From: Guyanagaster necrorhizus
Taxonomy: Eukaryota > Basidiomycota > Agaricomycetes > Agaricales > Physalacriaceae
Reading direction: 5' to 3'
Assembly (NCBI RefSeq): GCF_019112545.1
Contig: NW_025064893.1
Location: 918,878 to 982,877, forward strand
DNA length: 64,000 nt
The notes under the pieces are model-generated. The model was not told the origin of the DNA. It worked only from the letters and a program-made list of their open reading frames with translations, and did not search any database. The position numbers and the translations under genes were made by a program. Position 1 is the stretch's first letter, and each line of letters begins with the position of its first letter. Below are positions 1-9,576 of this stretch, in pieces.

Positions 1-14
1 GTAGCTACCAATAC

Positions 15-112
15 TGGAGGTCGAAAGTCAACGCTTACTAGCTTTTGACTTTCGACTCCAGGTATGTATCACATACTATTTATAACCACTAGCTTTTGAC
101 TTTCGACTCCAG
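15..112. repeat. 25-bp direct repeat with a partial inverted copy
   Basis: A 25-bp sequence containing TTGACTTTCGACTCCAG occurs at about 37-61 and again at 88-112, separated by 26 bp. An inverted, slightly diverged copy lies just upstream at about 15-31, so the first direct copy and the inverted copy can form a hairpin. The unit lies close to the window edge, so its full extent cannot be seen. It may be the end of a repeat array or of a mobile element. Function unknown. Confidence 0.6.
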
Positions 113-872
113 ACCTGGCTTTCCCTGCTGCGCTACGCGACCTGCTCTCAACAATCTCCTGACTATGGGCATCAGGGTATTATCAGGAAACGGGTGAGTG
201 TATGCTCGTGCAATCAAATCGATGCTCCCACACTGACGTTTAGATGCACAGGCCGTGCAGGACGGGACGGACTGGTATGTAATGTACTTCACATCGTGAA
301 TAGATCGTTGATTTTCCTTCAGCCTGCAAAATGCATCTTGTATTACAGTGGGTCTACCAATTTTAGGAAGCAGCTCTGCACTTACTTACTAGAAGTATCT
401 ATCAGCTCGCGAGGATATGTCCTACGTCAAATCCTTGGTTTCCCAGTCTCACAATAATCGCGTTCAGCTCGCAGACGCTCAGAACGGTCCTGCTCCAAGC
501 CAGAGAACCGGGGATAGTTTCTCAGCAGTGCGGTCACCCTTTCTTGATTACATCCCTCCCGTCCTCATTATCGAAAGTAGCTGGTGAACTTTGCTGAAAA
601 TACTGATGTTTGCCGACATGTTGTGTGTCTCGCTCTGCTATGATGGAAATTGTCTCACGATTGAAAAAAAGCTGATATGTAGATATTTCGGTGAGGATAT
701 CAGTTCGGATGCGGACAAGGATTATTGTCATTCCATGTGCGATGTCCGTGGATACCTCGGAAGTTAAAACCTCGATGCTAACGCTTGAAGTTGTAGGTAT
801 GCAAGTATCCCAGAGAGACACGGCAGCGAAAGTATAAACTTACACCTCACGAGGACGCCGGACGTATTGCCA
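113..872. other. Intergenic; no supported gene
   Basis: Upstream region of the gene at 873. A 95-codon minus-strand open frame at 534-821 lies next to that gene's start, but it shows no recognisable domain, so I do not call it. The gene's promoter is expected in this stretch. Confidence 0.4.
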
Positions 873-1766
873 ATGAATGGCAAAAAAGAAACTCGCGTAC
901 GTCGTCAAGTGACGACGTTTCAGCTTCCAGCAAGTGCTTTCAACAGTTCCACTGAACGAAGTGCTAAAACCAACCAGATACCGCATGGAAAAGACCTAAT
1001 TCGTTCTCTGGCACAAGTAACTTTGAGCCAAAAGCTAAAAAGCCTAAATCCCAAATATATGCTTCCATGCTAAGTAAGAGCTATAATCACTCAGATGTTT
1101 CTTCGATCGTTTAATGATGTTCAGTCACAAAACCCTTCAGCTCTGCTTCAGTGCTAAACAAACCGTTTAAGACTCCATTCAAGTCTATCCCTCCTTCGAT
1201 ACAACATCATGACGTCCCTAAAGAGATTGAGGACACTGAACATGAGACGGAGGAGGTACCGGGGACACCTATCAATGCTCAGGAGAGTTCGAGTTCAGTG
1301 CCCACTATACACTACCACGAGCTGGCACCGATATGTAAGCATTGATGTCTTCCTTCTCTGACTCTTATCTCACATCTTTCCAGCGTCTCCCGAACCTGGC
1401 GCTGAGCTCTCCTTCGAAATCCGGCCCGAAGAGACGTTTTCTCAGAAGATTGATGTATGTTGCTAATCAGTCCCGTTTGTTTGCCCTTTTTACTCCTGAA
1501 TGGGGATGTAGTTTTCCGTGCGGCATGAGTGCATTCAAGCATTAGCTCTGGCACTATGCAAAGGCCCCTGGAAGCAGAGCGCTATACTGCGAATAGCACA
1601 GAGCATCGAACTGAGAGCTCACGGATTCTCCAGCACCGCCGGGGGGTATAAGGAACGCATGAGGGCAAGGCTTGAAGTGGTGAAGATTCTAGTATCAGGC
1701 GCGGATGTGCAGGACGAGGAGGAAGGAGAGGAGGTGCTTGAAGTTGTGAATGAGGTGTGTCGGTAG
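873..1766 (+). CDS. Uncharacterised protein with a KPFKTPFK motif
   Basis: A five-exon model gives about 230 residues. ATG at 873 opens a basic N terminus. A phase-1 intron follows after LPA (donor GTGCTT, acceptor ending ACCAG), then a second whose acceptor lies near 1130, a third ending TTTCCAG near 1381 and a fourth from about 1455. The frame stays open through every junction to TAG at 1766. The middle is low-complexity, rich in Pro, Ser and acidic residues, and contains LNKPFKTPFK, which resembles the short basic-aromatic motif in the N-terminal tails of Rad54-type proteins; no helicase follows. The C-terminal 90 residues look helical and end in a run of Asp and Glu. Probably nuclear. Family not recognised, and the Rad54 resemblance alone is weak. 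Confidence 0.55.
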
Positions 1767-3145
1767 TAATTAATGAAGATTTAACACGAAAATCTTGTTC
1801 TACAAGGCTAGGCTTATCTATATTCTGCAGGCGTACAGTCAGTTTTCTATTGAGGAATTAATGAAGATGCCTGGATACGACCAATGCTTTTTAAGAAGGC
1901 GATGTCCGCCCTGCTGGCCTAAGTTAAAAATGTGGACGTTGTGGTCGCCCGACAGCGCGACGCAGAATTCCTACAATCAGATAAAGTCCAGGCGAAACTT
2001 CCGAAGGACGGTTCGATTTGCATTGCTTGTGCTCAGGACCCCGCAACAATCTCGCACGTTGGTAGTGGAGAAAGAAGTATAACGTACTGGTCTGGACCAA
2101 ACTCCTCTGTCGAGCAGGGCTCGATAATCAATGCCAGCACATGTAAAGATTATAGCGCTTGCCATCTTAACTCCCTTTCGTTTGTACCTCATATATTCCT
2201 GAACATGTGTTATAGCCGTTTCAAGTTTCTCGTCGAAAGGTCTATCGCGAAAAGACGCGCCCATTGTCATGGCTTCTATTCAGTCTGAAATTTTTCAGTG
2301 GTTTAGCGTCAACGTGGATCCAATTGATGTAAACCCTGGCCGACGAGCCAGCGCAGCTCACGGGAGCTTGGCAGTGGCGAAAGTGTAAGTACATGAAGGC
2401 AGTTCCATTCATGGGGATTTCGACACTAGTCAAATTAGTGGACGGTGAAAACGTTTGCAGCTATGTAACGTCAATGGTCACGGTGTTTCGTCCACTTCTT
2501 CCCAAATAATCCAACGGGTCGTTGGGCCCGTTTCTTCCATTTCATCTCTAGAGGTGCCGGTGGAAATTGATAAATGATACAGGATCCTAGTAACGTTCTG
2601 TCACTTTTAATCTGTTCTCACACGAAATGGGCGTCGTTGTAGCGGAGGACGCATCATGATGAGATTGAATGTGTAGGCTTTTAAGGTTTGCCTCTTTAAT
2701 TCAATCTCTCGGACCGGTGGATTTTGCTTTCCTTTCCGCCGCTGACAGCACCCTGTCCTTCTCAAGGAATCTCGAACCTGCAAGCCAAATGGTTAAGTAT
2801 TCATTCTCTTTATCGCTGTAAATAATCTCCAGCAATAGTCTTTCAAGCAATAATTACGAATCAAACCCTCCCTGGCGGATCCGCGATCCAGGCAGGACAT
2901 TGAGCTCTGCCTCAAATTTCAGGGTCACTGTTGCAAACTTCTTCGTTCGAATTTCCTATTTATGTCACGGATTGCAACGATGTGTAGTGTTGCTTATGCA
3001 CCTACTGTTATCAAATTGGTTTTCGACGATGCCTTCCCTGGCCCATATAAGCGTCTTAGCTCCTCTGTGCGTCTCCACCGCATTTTTACAGCACCCCCAG
3101 CTTGCATCCAGCTTTGTGTCCTGTTTTTGATTCAAACTCAGCGAT
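1767..3145. other. Intergenic; short open frames only
   Basis: There are overlapping open frames on both strands at about 1930-2290 (118 codons plus, 97 codons minus), but neither has a recognisable domain or a convincing splice chain. A fragmentary or unrecognised gene cannot be excluded. The promoter of the membrane gene starting at 3146 should lie at the right end. Confidence 0.35.
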
Positions 3146-5099
3146 ATGTATGATGCTCAGGTATCATGTATCCCTTTCGACGAAGCCTGAAGCAAAATTT
3201 GACTGACATCATCGACATTAGTCGTACTGGACTTCGTGAGTAACTTTTACCACGCAGGTTCGGAATATTCATCTCTTCGACGAAGGTTCACATTGCAAAC
3301 ATATAATTGTGCTTATGCAGTAATGGTCAGTGGATCTATATTTGCGCGCTTAAACATCACTAACAGCCATGGCAAGGTGTGGGACACTCTCCTGACTTTA
3401 TCCAAGGAGAGACGCAAGTACGTTCCGCAATGTGACCATAAATCTATTCTTGCTGTGTCCTCATCTGATGCTACAGGATTTGGAACCGAGAATGGAGTGC
3501 TGCGGTTAGTACCAACTTATTTCTGACGATTATCATTGATGAATTGTCGAGCAGAAAGTTATATTCTTGTTCAAGTACGCATCAATGAACAATATTACGT
3601 TGCTGATGACCGATAGTCTGTAGCCGCTATTATGGTGTATGCTATCTAGTGTCTCGTATCCCCGTCTTGTATAATGGACTCCCGCTATTTTCAGATTGCA
3701 TCTAACACAGTAAATCTATGGTGAGTTCAGATCCTCTCTAGCCTTATATGCTAAAGTATAACTTGATCATTCTAGTTTCTATAATATTCAAGTCCCCACC
3801 GAAGAATGCGCCAAGTATGTGAAGGCCGAACCGTTGATTGCCAGTATGCAGCACCTCTTTAGGATGTCGTTATCTCCGGACCGATTTTCTGCTAGGTTTC
3901 ACGATTCTTTCGTATCAGAGCATTCTTTTGCTGCGGTATGTGGTGGTATAAATACCTATCATGCGTGCTGAATGGCCGACAGCTGTTATGCCGTCTGGTC
4001 GTGTGACAAACGCATTTTGTTCTGTGGCGTCGCAATGCTGATCGGCCAGTTTCTGGAGGCACTGTATGCCTTTTCTCGATTTGTAGGTTTTTAACAGTTT
4101 TCATTCATTTGTACTCACTCATCCGTGGGACAAGTATCCGCTTTCCATCACGTTCGTACTAAGTTTATCTCATCGACCTTTTACTGAAACGTTTGAAGAG
4201 GCGAAGTCGGGCCGTGCAGTACGTTAAATGCCATAAAACATTGACCTGAAAATGACAGTCCTTCACAGTTGTTCAGGGGGAGAAGTTGTGCGAGACTGGT
4301 TTTGGTCGGGTTGAAGCGTTCGCTAATGATTTGCTGTAGTTGGGTTGCAAGCGTCTTCCTGATCCCCACTTTCACAGATACCGTACGTCTTTAAAATACA
4401 CCTTTCGCTGATCTCATCATTTCCAGATGCTAACGGTCGTCACCTTCGCTCGAGTGTTTTACCTTACCCCCAAACCCAGGTCCTCTGTCATATCGCGCTT
4501 TCTGAAAGAAGGCTTTCTGTTCTGTCGGTCCTTTCTAATGACCCTTTAGTATTTTATTCATCCTCCCAAAGTCCTTATAGTATTCGGTATTCATGCGTTT
4601 ATATAATTCGCCCTAAACATCTTCTTACCGTGTTTTTAGTTGGAAATTGCGCTAATGGTATACTATATCTCCAGGTGAGCGAGTCGTTCACATGTCTAAG
4701 GCCATGACCATAAGGTTTTCAGTCGAACAGGGATATATCCACGATTTTCAGCGGATTCGCGATAGTAGGTTTTCCTCGTCGCTCTAGAAATGGTCTGTTC
4801 AACTGAGAGCCAGATTTCCGGAAACGTCTCTGGAAACCATCTGCTTCTGGCAGCTCGCCGCGATGGTTCAGGTACGTAGGACAGTGTATTTCTGATTGCA
4901 GTGACCGATTGGAACAGTGGACCCGGGGAGCTCTGAATCTCCTCGTAGTGTCAGTATCAGCCGTGGTCATAATGCGTTGTCCGGACATGGGGACCTCGTT
5001 CATACGACAGTGGACATCGAATTAAATGACTTGTCGCCAAGCAAGATCTCAGGAGACATTCCCGTCAAGCGCGGTGACGATCATGAGCTATGTAGGTGA
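3146..5099 (+). CDS. DUF6533-like multi-pass membrane protein (paralogue A)
   Basis: This gene is reconstructed from many tiny exons: 3146-3160 (ATG TAT GAT GCT CAG), 3222-3235, 3286-3325, 3377-3417, 3477-3504, 3555-3574, 3624-3634, 3711-3720, then from 3776 on. The first exons join to give TLQTYNCAYAVMVWDTLL, a charged LTLSKERRK stretch, then a WNREWS motif and KVIFLFNRYY. This order (membrane helix, 'LTL..E', 'iW..Ws', 'KvlFL..RY') is the N-terminal signature of basidiomycete DUF6533 proteins. Later parts add helices with LLLRCYAVW, ALYAFSRF and a WVASVFLIP segment, then a hydrophilic Ser/Gly-rich tail with LVHTTVDIELNDL. About seven membrane segments are expected. Exon borders after about 4100 are uncertain. 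Its partner at 7609-9576 has the same intron positions. Function unknown. Confidence 0.6.
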
Positions 5100-5623
5100 T
5101 ACCATGACTTGTGAAGCCACTAACTTGTTAAAGTCTTTTTATTAGGACTTGGATGCAAGCTGTCACCTCTTCCACGAACACCATGAAGGGGCTGTGGTGG
5201 GATATTGCAGATATGAGGCGCAGAATGTCAATAGGTCATCGGTATGACTGGCAGATTTAGATTGATGCTGTAAATAATGAAGGAGGCGCTACGCCACTGA
5301 TGCGTTGTAAAGAATGGATGTTTATGAACAATGATAGTGCTCACAGGGAGTTATTCACTTCCGAGTTAACAACACATCTTACGGACCCACGGTCCGGAAC
5401 ATCCGAGTCTGGCTGCGCTGTGCCCTGGCTCAATGCTCAAGAGTCTACTTTGAAGAATCAAGACTTGTCACTTGTTCAATCAAAATTAAAAGAGTTATTG
5501 TGGCATTATAGAGTAGTGTACGAAACCTAGGTTAATTACCGGTAAGTTACTGCCCCTTGCTGGAGGGAATTTTCAATTAGTTAGGCAAACAAAAAAAAAC
5601 AACTTTATATGCTTCAACTGTAT
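5100..5623. other. Intergenic between membrane gene A and tRNA-Glu
   Basis: Contains the presumed 3' end of the membrane gene and a short open frame at 5300-5530 without recognisable domains. An A-rich tract near 5590-5600 lies just downstream of the minus-strand tRNA gene; on that strand it reads as a T-run and is the likely RNA polymerase III terminator. Confidence 0.4.
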
Positions 5624-5695
5624 TTCCGACACGGGGAATCGAACCCCGAGCTGCCGCGTGAAAGGCGGCAATGTTAGCCGTTACACCATATCGGA
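5624..5695 (-). tRNA. tRNA-Glu (anticodon UUC)
   Basis: On the minus strand the 72-nt sequence folds as a standard tRNA: 7-bp acceptor stem (TCCGATA with TGTCGGA), a D arm with GGTGTAACGGC, an anticodon stem GCCGC/GCGGC enclosing the loop CTTTCAC (anticodon TTC), and a T arm with GGTTCGATTCC, which is also the internal B box. No intron is present. It is transcribed away from the SNF1 beta gene, whose ATG is only 111 bp away, so the two share an upstream region. Confidence 0.95.
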
Positions 5696-5806
5696 TACAA
5701 ATGGATCAATCTTCCAAACTACAATTGTCGATGAAACTATGTGAACTTGACGGACGTGCCTTGCCTTTGTCTCTTCCCACCACGCAGCCGGTCTCCTATT
5801 ACAACG

Positions 5807-7297
5807 ATGGGCAACACGCCTTCCAACAACCAGCAAGACCGTGCCCGCAATTCGTCCGCTACTCGATTCCAGCAGCGTTCATCACCGTCACCGACGCCCA
5901 ACCAGCCCCATCGGTCGCTCAGACACAAGAAACGGTCGCTAGAACTGCCTGATCTACAGCTAGACATTACCCCGAGGAGGCCCGCTGCCACCGCGAGTAT
6001 ACCGATACCAACAGGAGAAAAAGAGAAGGAAAGGGAGAGGCCAAGAGCCAGGCGGCAGCAGAGCGGATTGGGGTCCAAGGCTGGAAGTGGATCCGAAGAG
6101 TGGGCACGACAAGCGAGCTACCTTCCACCAACTGTACCGCCATCGTCGCTGGTCGATGCCCCACATACTCCACCAGAGCGGGATGAACCGTATCAGCAGC
6201 AGGTCGTACGCAGCACCCTGCCCTTACCGCTTGCCGTAGAAGCTATTTCACCCAACACTGCGGCCCAGATGATCTCTGTACCCATCATCTGGACCGGTGG
6301 AGGTACGAGAGTCTTCCTCTCGCGTGCAGGTGATGATGATTGGAAGGCACACATACCGATGCGAAGAATGAGCGGTGATGACGACAAAAGATGGACGGTT
6401 GACCTGCAGCTACAGCCTGGGACGCACCACATGCGCTTTTTAGTGGACCAGCAGTGGCGCGTAGCCGACGACCTTCCTCAAGCTGTCGATGACCAGGGTT
6501 CACTGGCTAATTATGTCAGCGTCGGCTTGTCGAGCCCTCCACCAGCCCAGCTCGATCCTTCCCCGCCCAAACGCAGCCACAGCTTCTGGAGCACGACAAC
6601 TGGCGGTTCTACTTCCTCACCCAGCACTCATGCCCCCTCTCTTCCTGCTCCAACCTGGACAAATGTAATTCCCCTCGAGCTCACCGAGGCTGCCGCCGAA
6701 GAGGACGCTTACCTCAATGCACACCACACGACATCCACGACCCAGGGAGGACGCAAGGTAGTAAATGGATTTATACCCGCTCCAAACATCCCTCCTGCCC
6801 CGCCCCTGCCTCGTCATTTGGAGAAGCTCATTTTGAATACCGCAAGTGGCCAGAGTCAGTCGAGTTCGTCCAATGGAAAGGAGGGCAAGAGGTCAAGGGG
6901 TAGACACGGAACCCATGGGCAGAGACGGGGTAGCTCTAGTGAGGGTACACCGGCCTCAGGGGTTGAAGGGAGAGTTCTACCTGTGACGACTGCAAGTGGG
7001 ACAGACATCAATAATGTGTTTGGCACCGGAAGTGGCTTCACGCCGTCAACTCATACACCAGCGACGCCTCAAAGAAACTCACTTTCGAGCTCATCACCAA
7101 ATCTCAATAATGCTACACCAACTGTTATCGACGATGATACAGTTATCGTTGACGATACATCTGTTCTTCCTGTTCCCTCGCATGTCGTCTTGAATCACCT
7201 GTCGACAAGTTCCATTCGAAACGGTGTGTTGGCTGTGAGTGGGACGGTACGTTACAGGAACAAATTCCTGACCACAATTTATTATAAACCAACGTAG
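5807..7297 (+). CDS. SNF1/AMPK protein kinase beta subunit
   Basis: Intronless frame of 496 codons. The first ATG at 5807 gives MGNTPSNN, a fitting N-myristoylation signal; upstream in-frame codons have no ATG, which decides the start. After a low-complexity tail rich in Ser, Pro and Arg, residues of about 150-235 match the AMPK glycogen-binding module (CBM48): VPIIWTGGGTRVFLSRAG, a tryptophan pair (DDWK, RWTVDLQL), then HHMRFLVDQQWRVADD. The C-terminal ASC domain begins near WTNVIPLELTEA, is interrupted by a long Ser-rich insert, and ends with HVVLNHLSTSSIRNGVLAV and RYRNKFLTTIYYKPT, the regulatory-complex assembly segment. The protein scaffolds Snf1 alpha and gamma subunits and directs the kinase to membranes or the nucleus in carbon-stress signalling. 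Equivalent to yeast Sip1/Sip2/Gal83. Confidence 0.93.
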   Translation: MGNTPSNNQQDRARNSSATRFQQRSSPSPTPNQPHRSLRHKKRSLELPDLQLDITPRRPAATASIPIPTGEKEKERERPRARRQQSGLGSKAGSGSEEWARQASYLPPTVPPSSLVDAPHTPPERDEPYQQQVVRSTLPLPLAVEAISPNTAAQMISVPIIWTGGGTRVFLSRAGDDDWKAHIPMRRMSGDDDKRWTVDLQLQPGTHHMRFLVDQQWRVADDLPQAVDDQGSLANYVSVGLSSPPPAQLDPSPPKRSHSFWSTTTGGSTSSPSTHAPSLPAPTWTNVIPLELTEAAAEEDAYLNAHHTTSTTQGGRKVVNGFIPAPNIPPAPPLPRHLEKLILNTASGQSQSSSSNGKEGKRSRGRHGTHGQRRGSSSEGTPASGVEGRVLPVTTASGTDINNVFGTGSGFTPSTHTPATPQRNSLSSSSPNLNNATPTVIDDDTVIVDDTSVLPVPSHVVLNHLSTSSIRNGVLAVSGTVRYRNKFLTTIYYKPT

Positions 7298-7608
7298 GGT
7301 TGGTTAGAGTCGATGAGGGGGCTGAAATGCTTTTGGCTCGACCGGCGTTGGTTCCTGGATATCTGATGGAACTAAATATGTACTACAATGCGTTACTGTC
7401 TTTCTCCTGTCTGTGTTGTTGTCTGTTCTGCTTAGTATGTACTTGCTATAGAGTATTTTCAGTGTTTGGCAGTTGCAATCGCATTGTTTATCGACTCCAA
7501 GCGCGCACCGCAAGATTCTCCCGTTACATGCCTTCCCTCGAGTGCCAAGATCAACTGAACATGGTTTACGATACCATAAACTAAATAGATACAAGTCCTA
7601 CACAGGTC
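7298..7608. other. Convergent intergenic spacer
   Basis: About 310 bp between the 3' ends of the SNF1 beta gene and the minus-strand membrane gene B. Open frames here show no recognisable protein. Presumably contains both polyadenylation regions. Confidence 0.5.
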
Positions 7609-9576
7609 CTACTTCCGAACGCTTTCTACACGCTCCAGATCCGCCGAGTGCTTGTTAGTCGGCAAGTCACTCAGTGCAACGTCCACAGTCGTATGAACAA
7701 GAACTCCGGTTCCAGGCCAAACACCACGATCCTGACCAGCGCCACTCGCAGGGGGTAAGTCCGATGTGGAGGCTGCTGTTCTCTAAGGTCAGCCAATGCA
7801 AATGTAGATATACGGTCATAAGAACCTGAACCGTCATGACGAGCGCCAAGAAGGAGATGGTTTCCACAGACGTTACCCGAGATCTTAAGAGAGAAGCACA
7901 GATATATAGAAAACAGCCGACAGGGAGAGGCTTACTATGGCGAACCCGCTAAAAATCGTGGAGATGTCCTTGTTTGCCTGTTTCACTGGTAATTAAACTC
8001 GGCCTGTTGCATGCAAACAGCTCACCTGGAGATATAAAATACCGTTTGCACAATTGCCAACTACAAAAAGGTGAGAAAATCTTCGGACCGAGAAGCGAAA
8101 GCCCGAGTACCGAACACAATAAGGACTATTGAACAAAATTAACAAATCACTAAATAAAACCGGTACCGGATGACCCACAAAAGAGAAACCCTTCTTTCAA
8201 GAACCGGGATATTACTGAGGACCTGGTCTTTGGGACAATGTACAGTACCCGAGCGAAGGTGACCAAGGTCAGGATCTGTAGGCATTTAGATGGAGAGAAA
8301 TATTTCCATCTTTAGACGCACTGTGTCCGTCAGGGTGGGAAAGAGGAAAAGGCTTGCAATCCAGCTAGATGCGTGCGAGTTATGAGCAAATGGTTCCGTC
8401 TCAGAGATCCGACGCACAATTTCTGCCCTTGAACAACTACAGGATTCCGAATTCATAAGGTTGAATGTTTTGTCATGTCAAACGTACCACAAGGTCCTAT
8501 TTCAGTTCTGAAATCGAGTCAACACGTGAAGGCAGTCACTGGAGAGAATATGTTTTACTGACGTGATTGGAAGAGGAAACTAGAGAACAAATGAGTACAT
8601 TGGGCTTCATTGGAGAGCTTCGTCGCTTACGAGACCAGAGATCGCGTATATGGCCTCCACGAATTGACAAGTCAACATCGCGATTCCAGCGAATAAAATT
8701 CTCTTGTCCCGTAACCAGACAGCGTAACATCTGTTATCGTCGTTGGTCACTGGCAGAACAGTGACACAGCCAATGCTTGAAAAGGCACGTACCGAAGCAG
8801 AAGGATACTCTGATAAGACAGAATAGTGATGTCTGTGATGTATTCAGCACAACAAATTAAAGCGGCAACGAGACGGTTACGTACTACCAAGCAACGGCTC
8901 CGCCCTCACATATTTGGCGCAATCCTCAGTGCGGACTTGTATATTATAGAAGCTGTGATGTTTCGCTATGTATTAGCGCGTTAACGACGGACTAATCGTA
9001 TAAGCGCACCATAAATTCACTGTGATCGATGCGAGCTAGAGGTATGTGCAATGAATGGAGAAGCGGCTACATGCGAAATAGAAACTTACACCATAATAAC
9101 GGCTATACAGTAGACAGTCAGCGAGAATGCAGCGTTCTATGTTGATGCCTACTTGAAGAGGAATATGACTTTCTGTGAACCACCAGGCCGTCAGACGGGT
9201 GCTCCACGTGGTTAAAGAAGTGAACTCTGACCGCTGGGCTCCATTTTCGATCCCAAACCCTGGCAGCGAGGATGAGAAGCAAGAATGTAATTCCTTGCCT
9301 TCGGGACGTACTTTCGTTTCTCTTCCGATAAAGTCAACAAAGTGTCCCAAACCTTACCGCAACTTTGAGTAATGTTCAAGCATCCAAGTAACAACGCACC
9401 ATGATTGCGAAGGCGCAATTATAGGTTTGGAGGGTAAATCTGGGTCAATAATATCAATGAATAGGCCAACCATTCGTATGGGAACCGCTCACGCAGCCCA
9501 ATACGCCTAGAAATCACGAGAGCATCAAGATCTGGTGTGAATACAGAAAAGAGCAGCCAAATACCTGATCAGGCAT
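7609..9576 (-). CDS. DUF6533-like multi-pass membrane protein (paralogue B)
   Basis: Reads on the minus strand from ATG at 9576 (exon 1 only 12 nt, MPDQ) and mirrors gene A exon by exon. Joined exons give TLQTYNCAFAIMVWDTLL, LTLSEEKRK, VWDRKWSPAKVIFLFNRYY, a 10-nt exon for VNL(C), FYNIQV, then EPLL joined to SYQSILLLRCYAVW, AGIAMLTCQFVEAIYA and WIASLFLFPTLTDTVRL. After further short exons a segment ANKDISTIFSGFAI leads to SRVTSVETISFLALVM. The tail ends LVHTTVDVALSDL and a charged C terminus, stop at 7609-7611. It has the same domain order and intron phases as gene A, but the introns have diverged, so the duplication is not recent. The middle exons (8200-8700) are less certain. Function unknown; probably a plasma- or endomembrane protein. 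Confidence 0.6.

Noticed and set aside
534..821. 95-codon minus-strand frame next to the gene at 873
   Set aside because: No motif and no conserved feature; it would also leave only about 50 bp for both promoters.
3236..5003. Initial reading of the two membrane genes as decayed transposon or pseudogene fragments
   Set aside because: Short shared peptides on opposite strands looked like relics, but joining small exons gave matching open frames with valid splice sites and the same phases in both copies, so both are called as genes.
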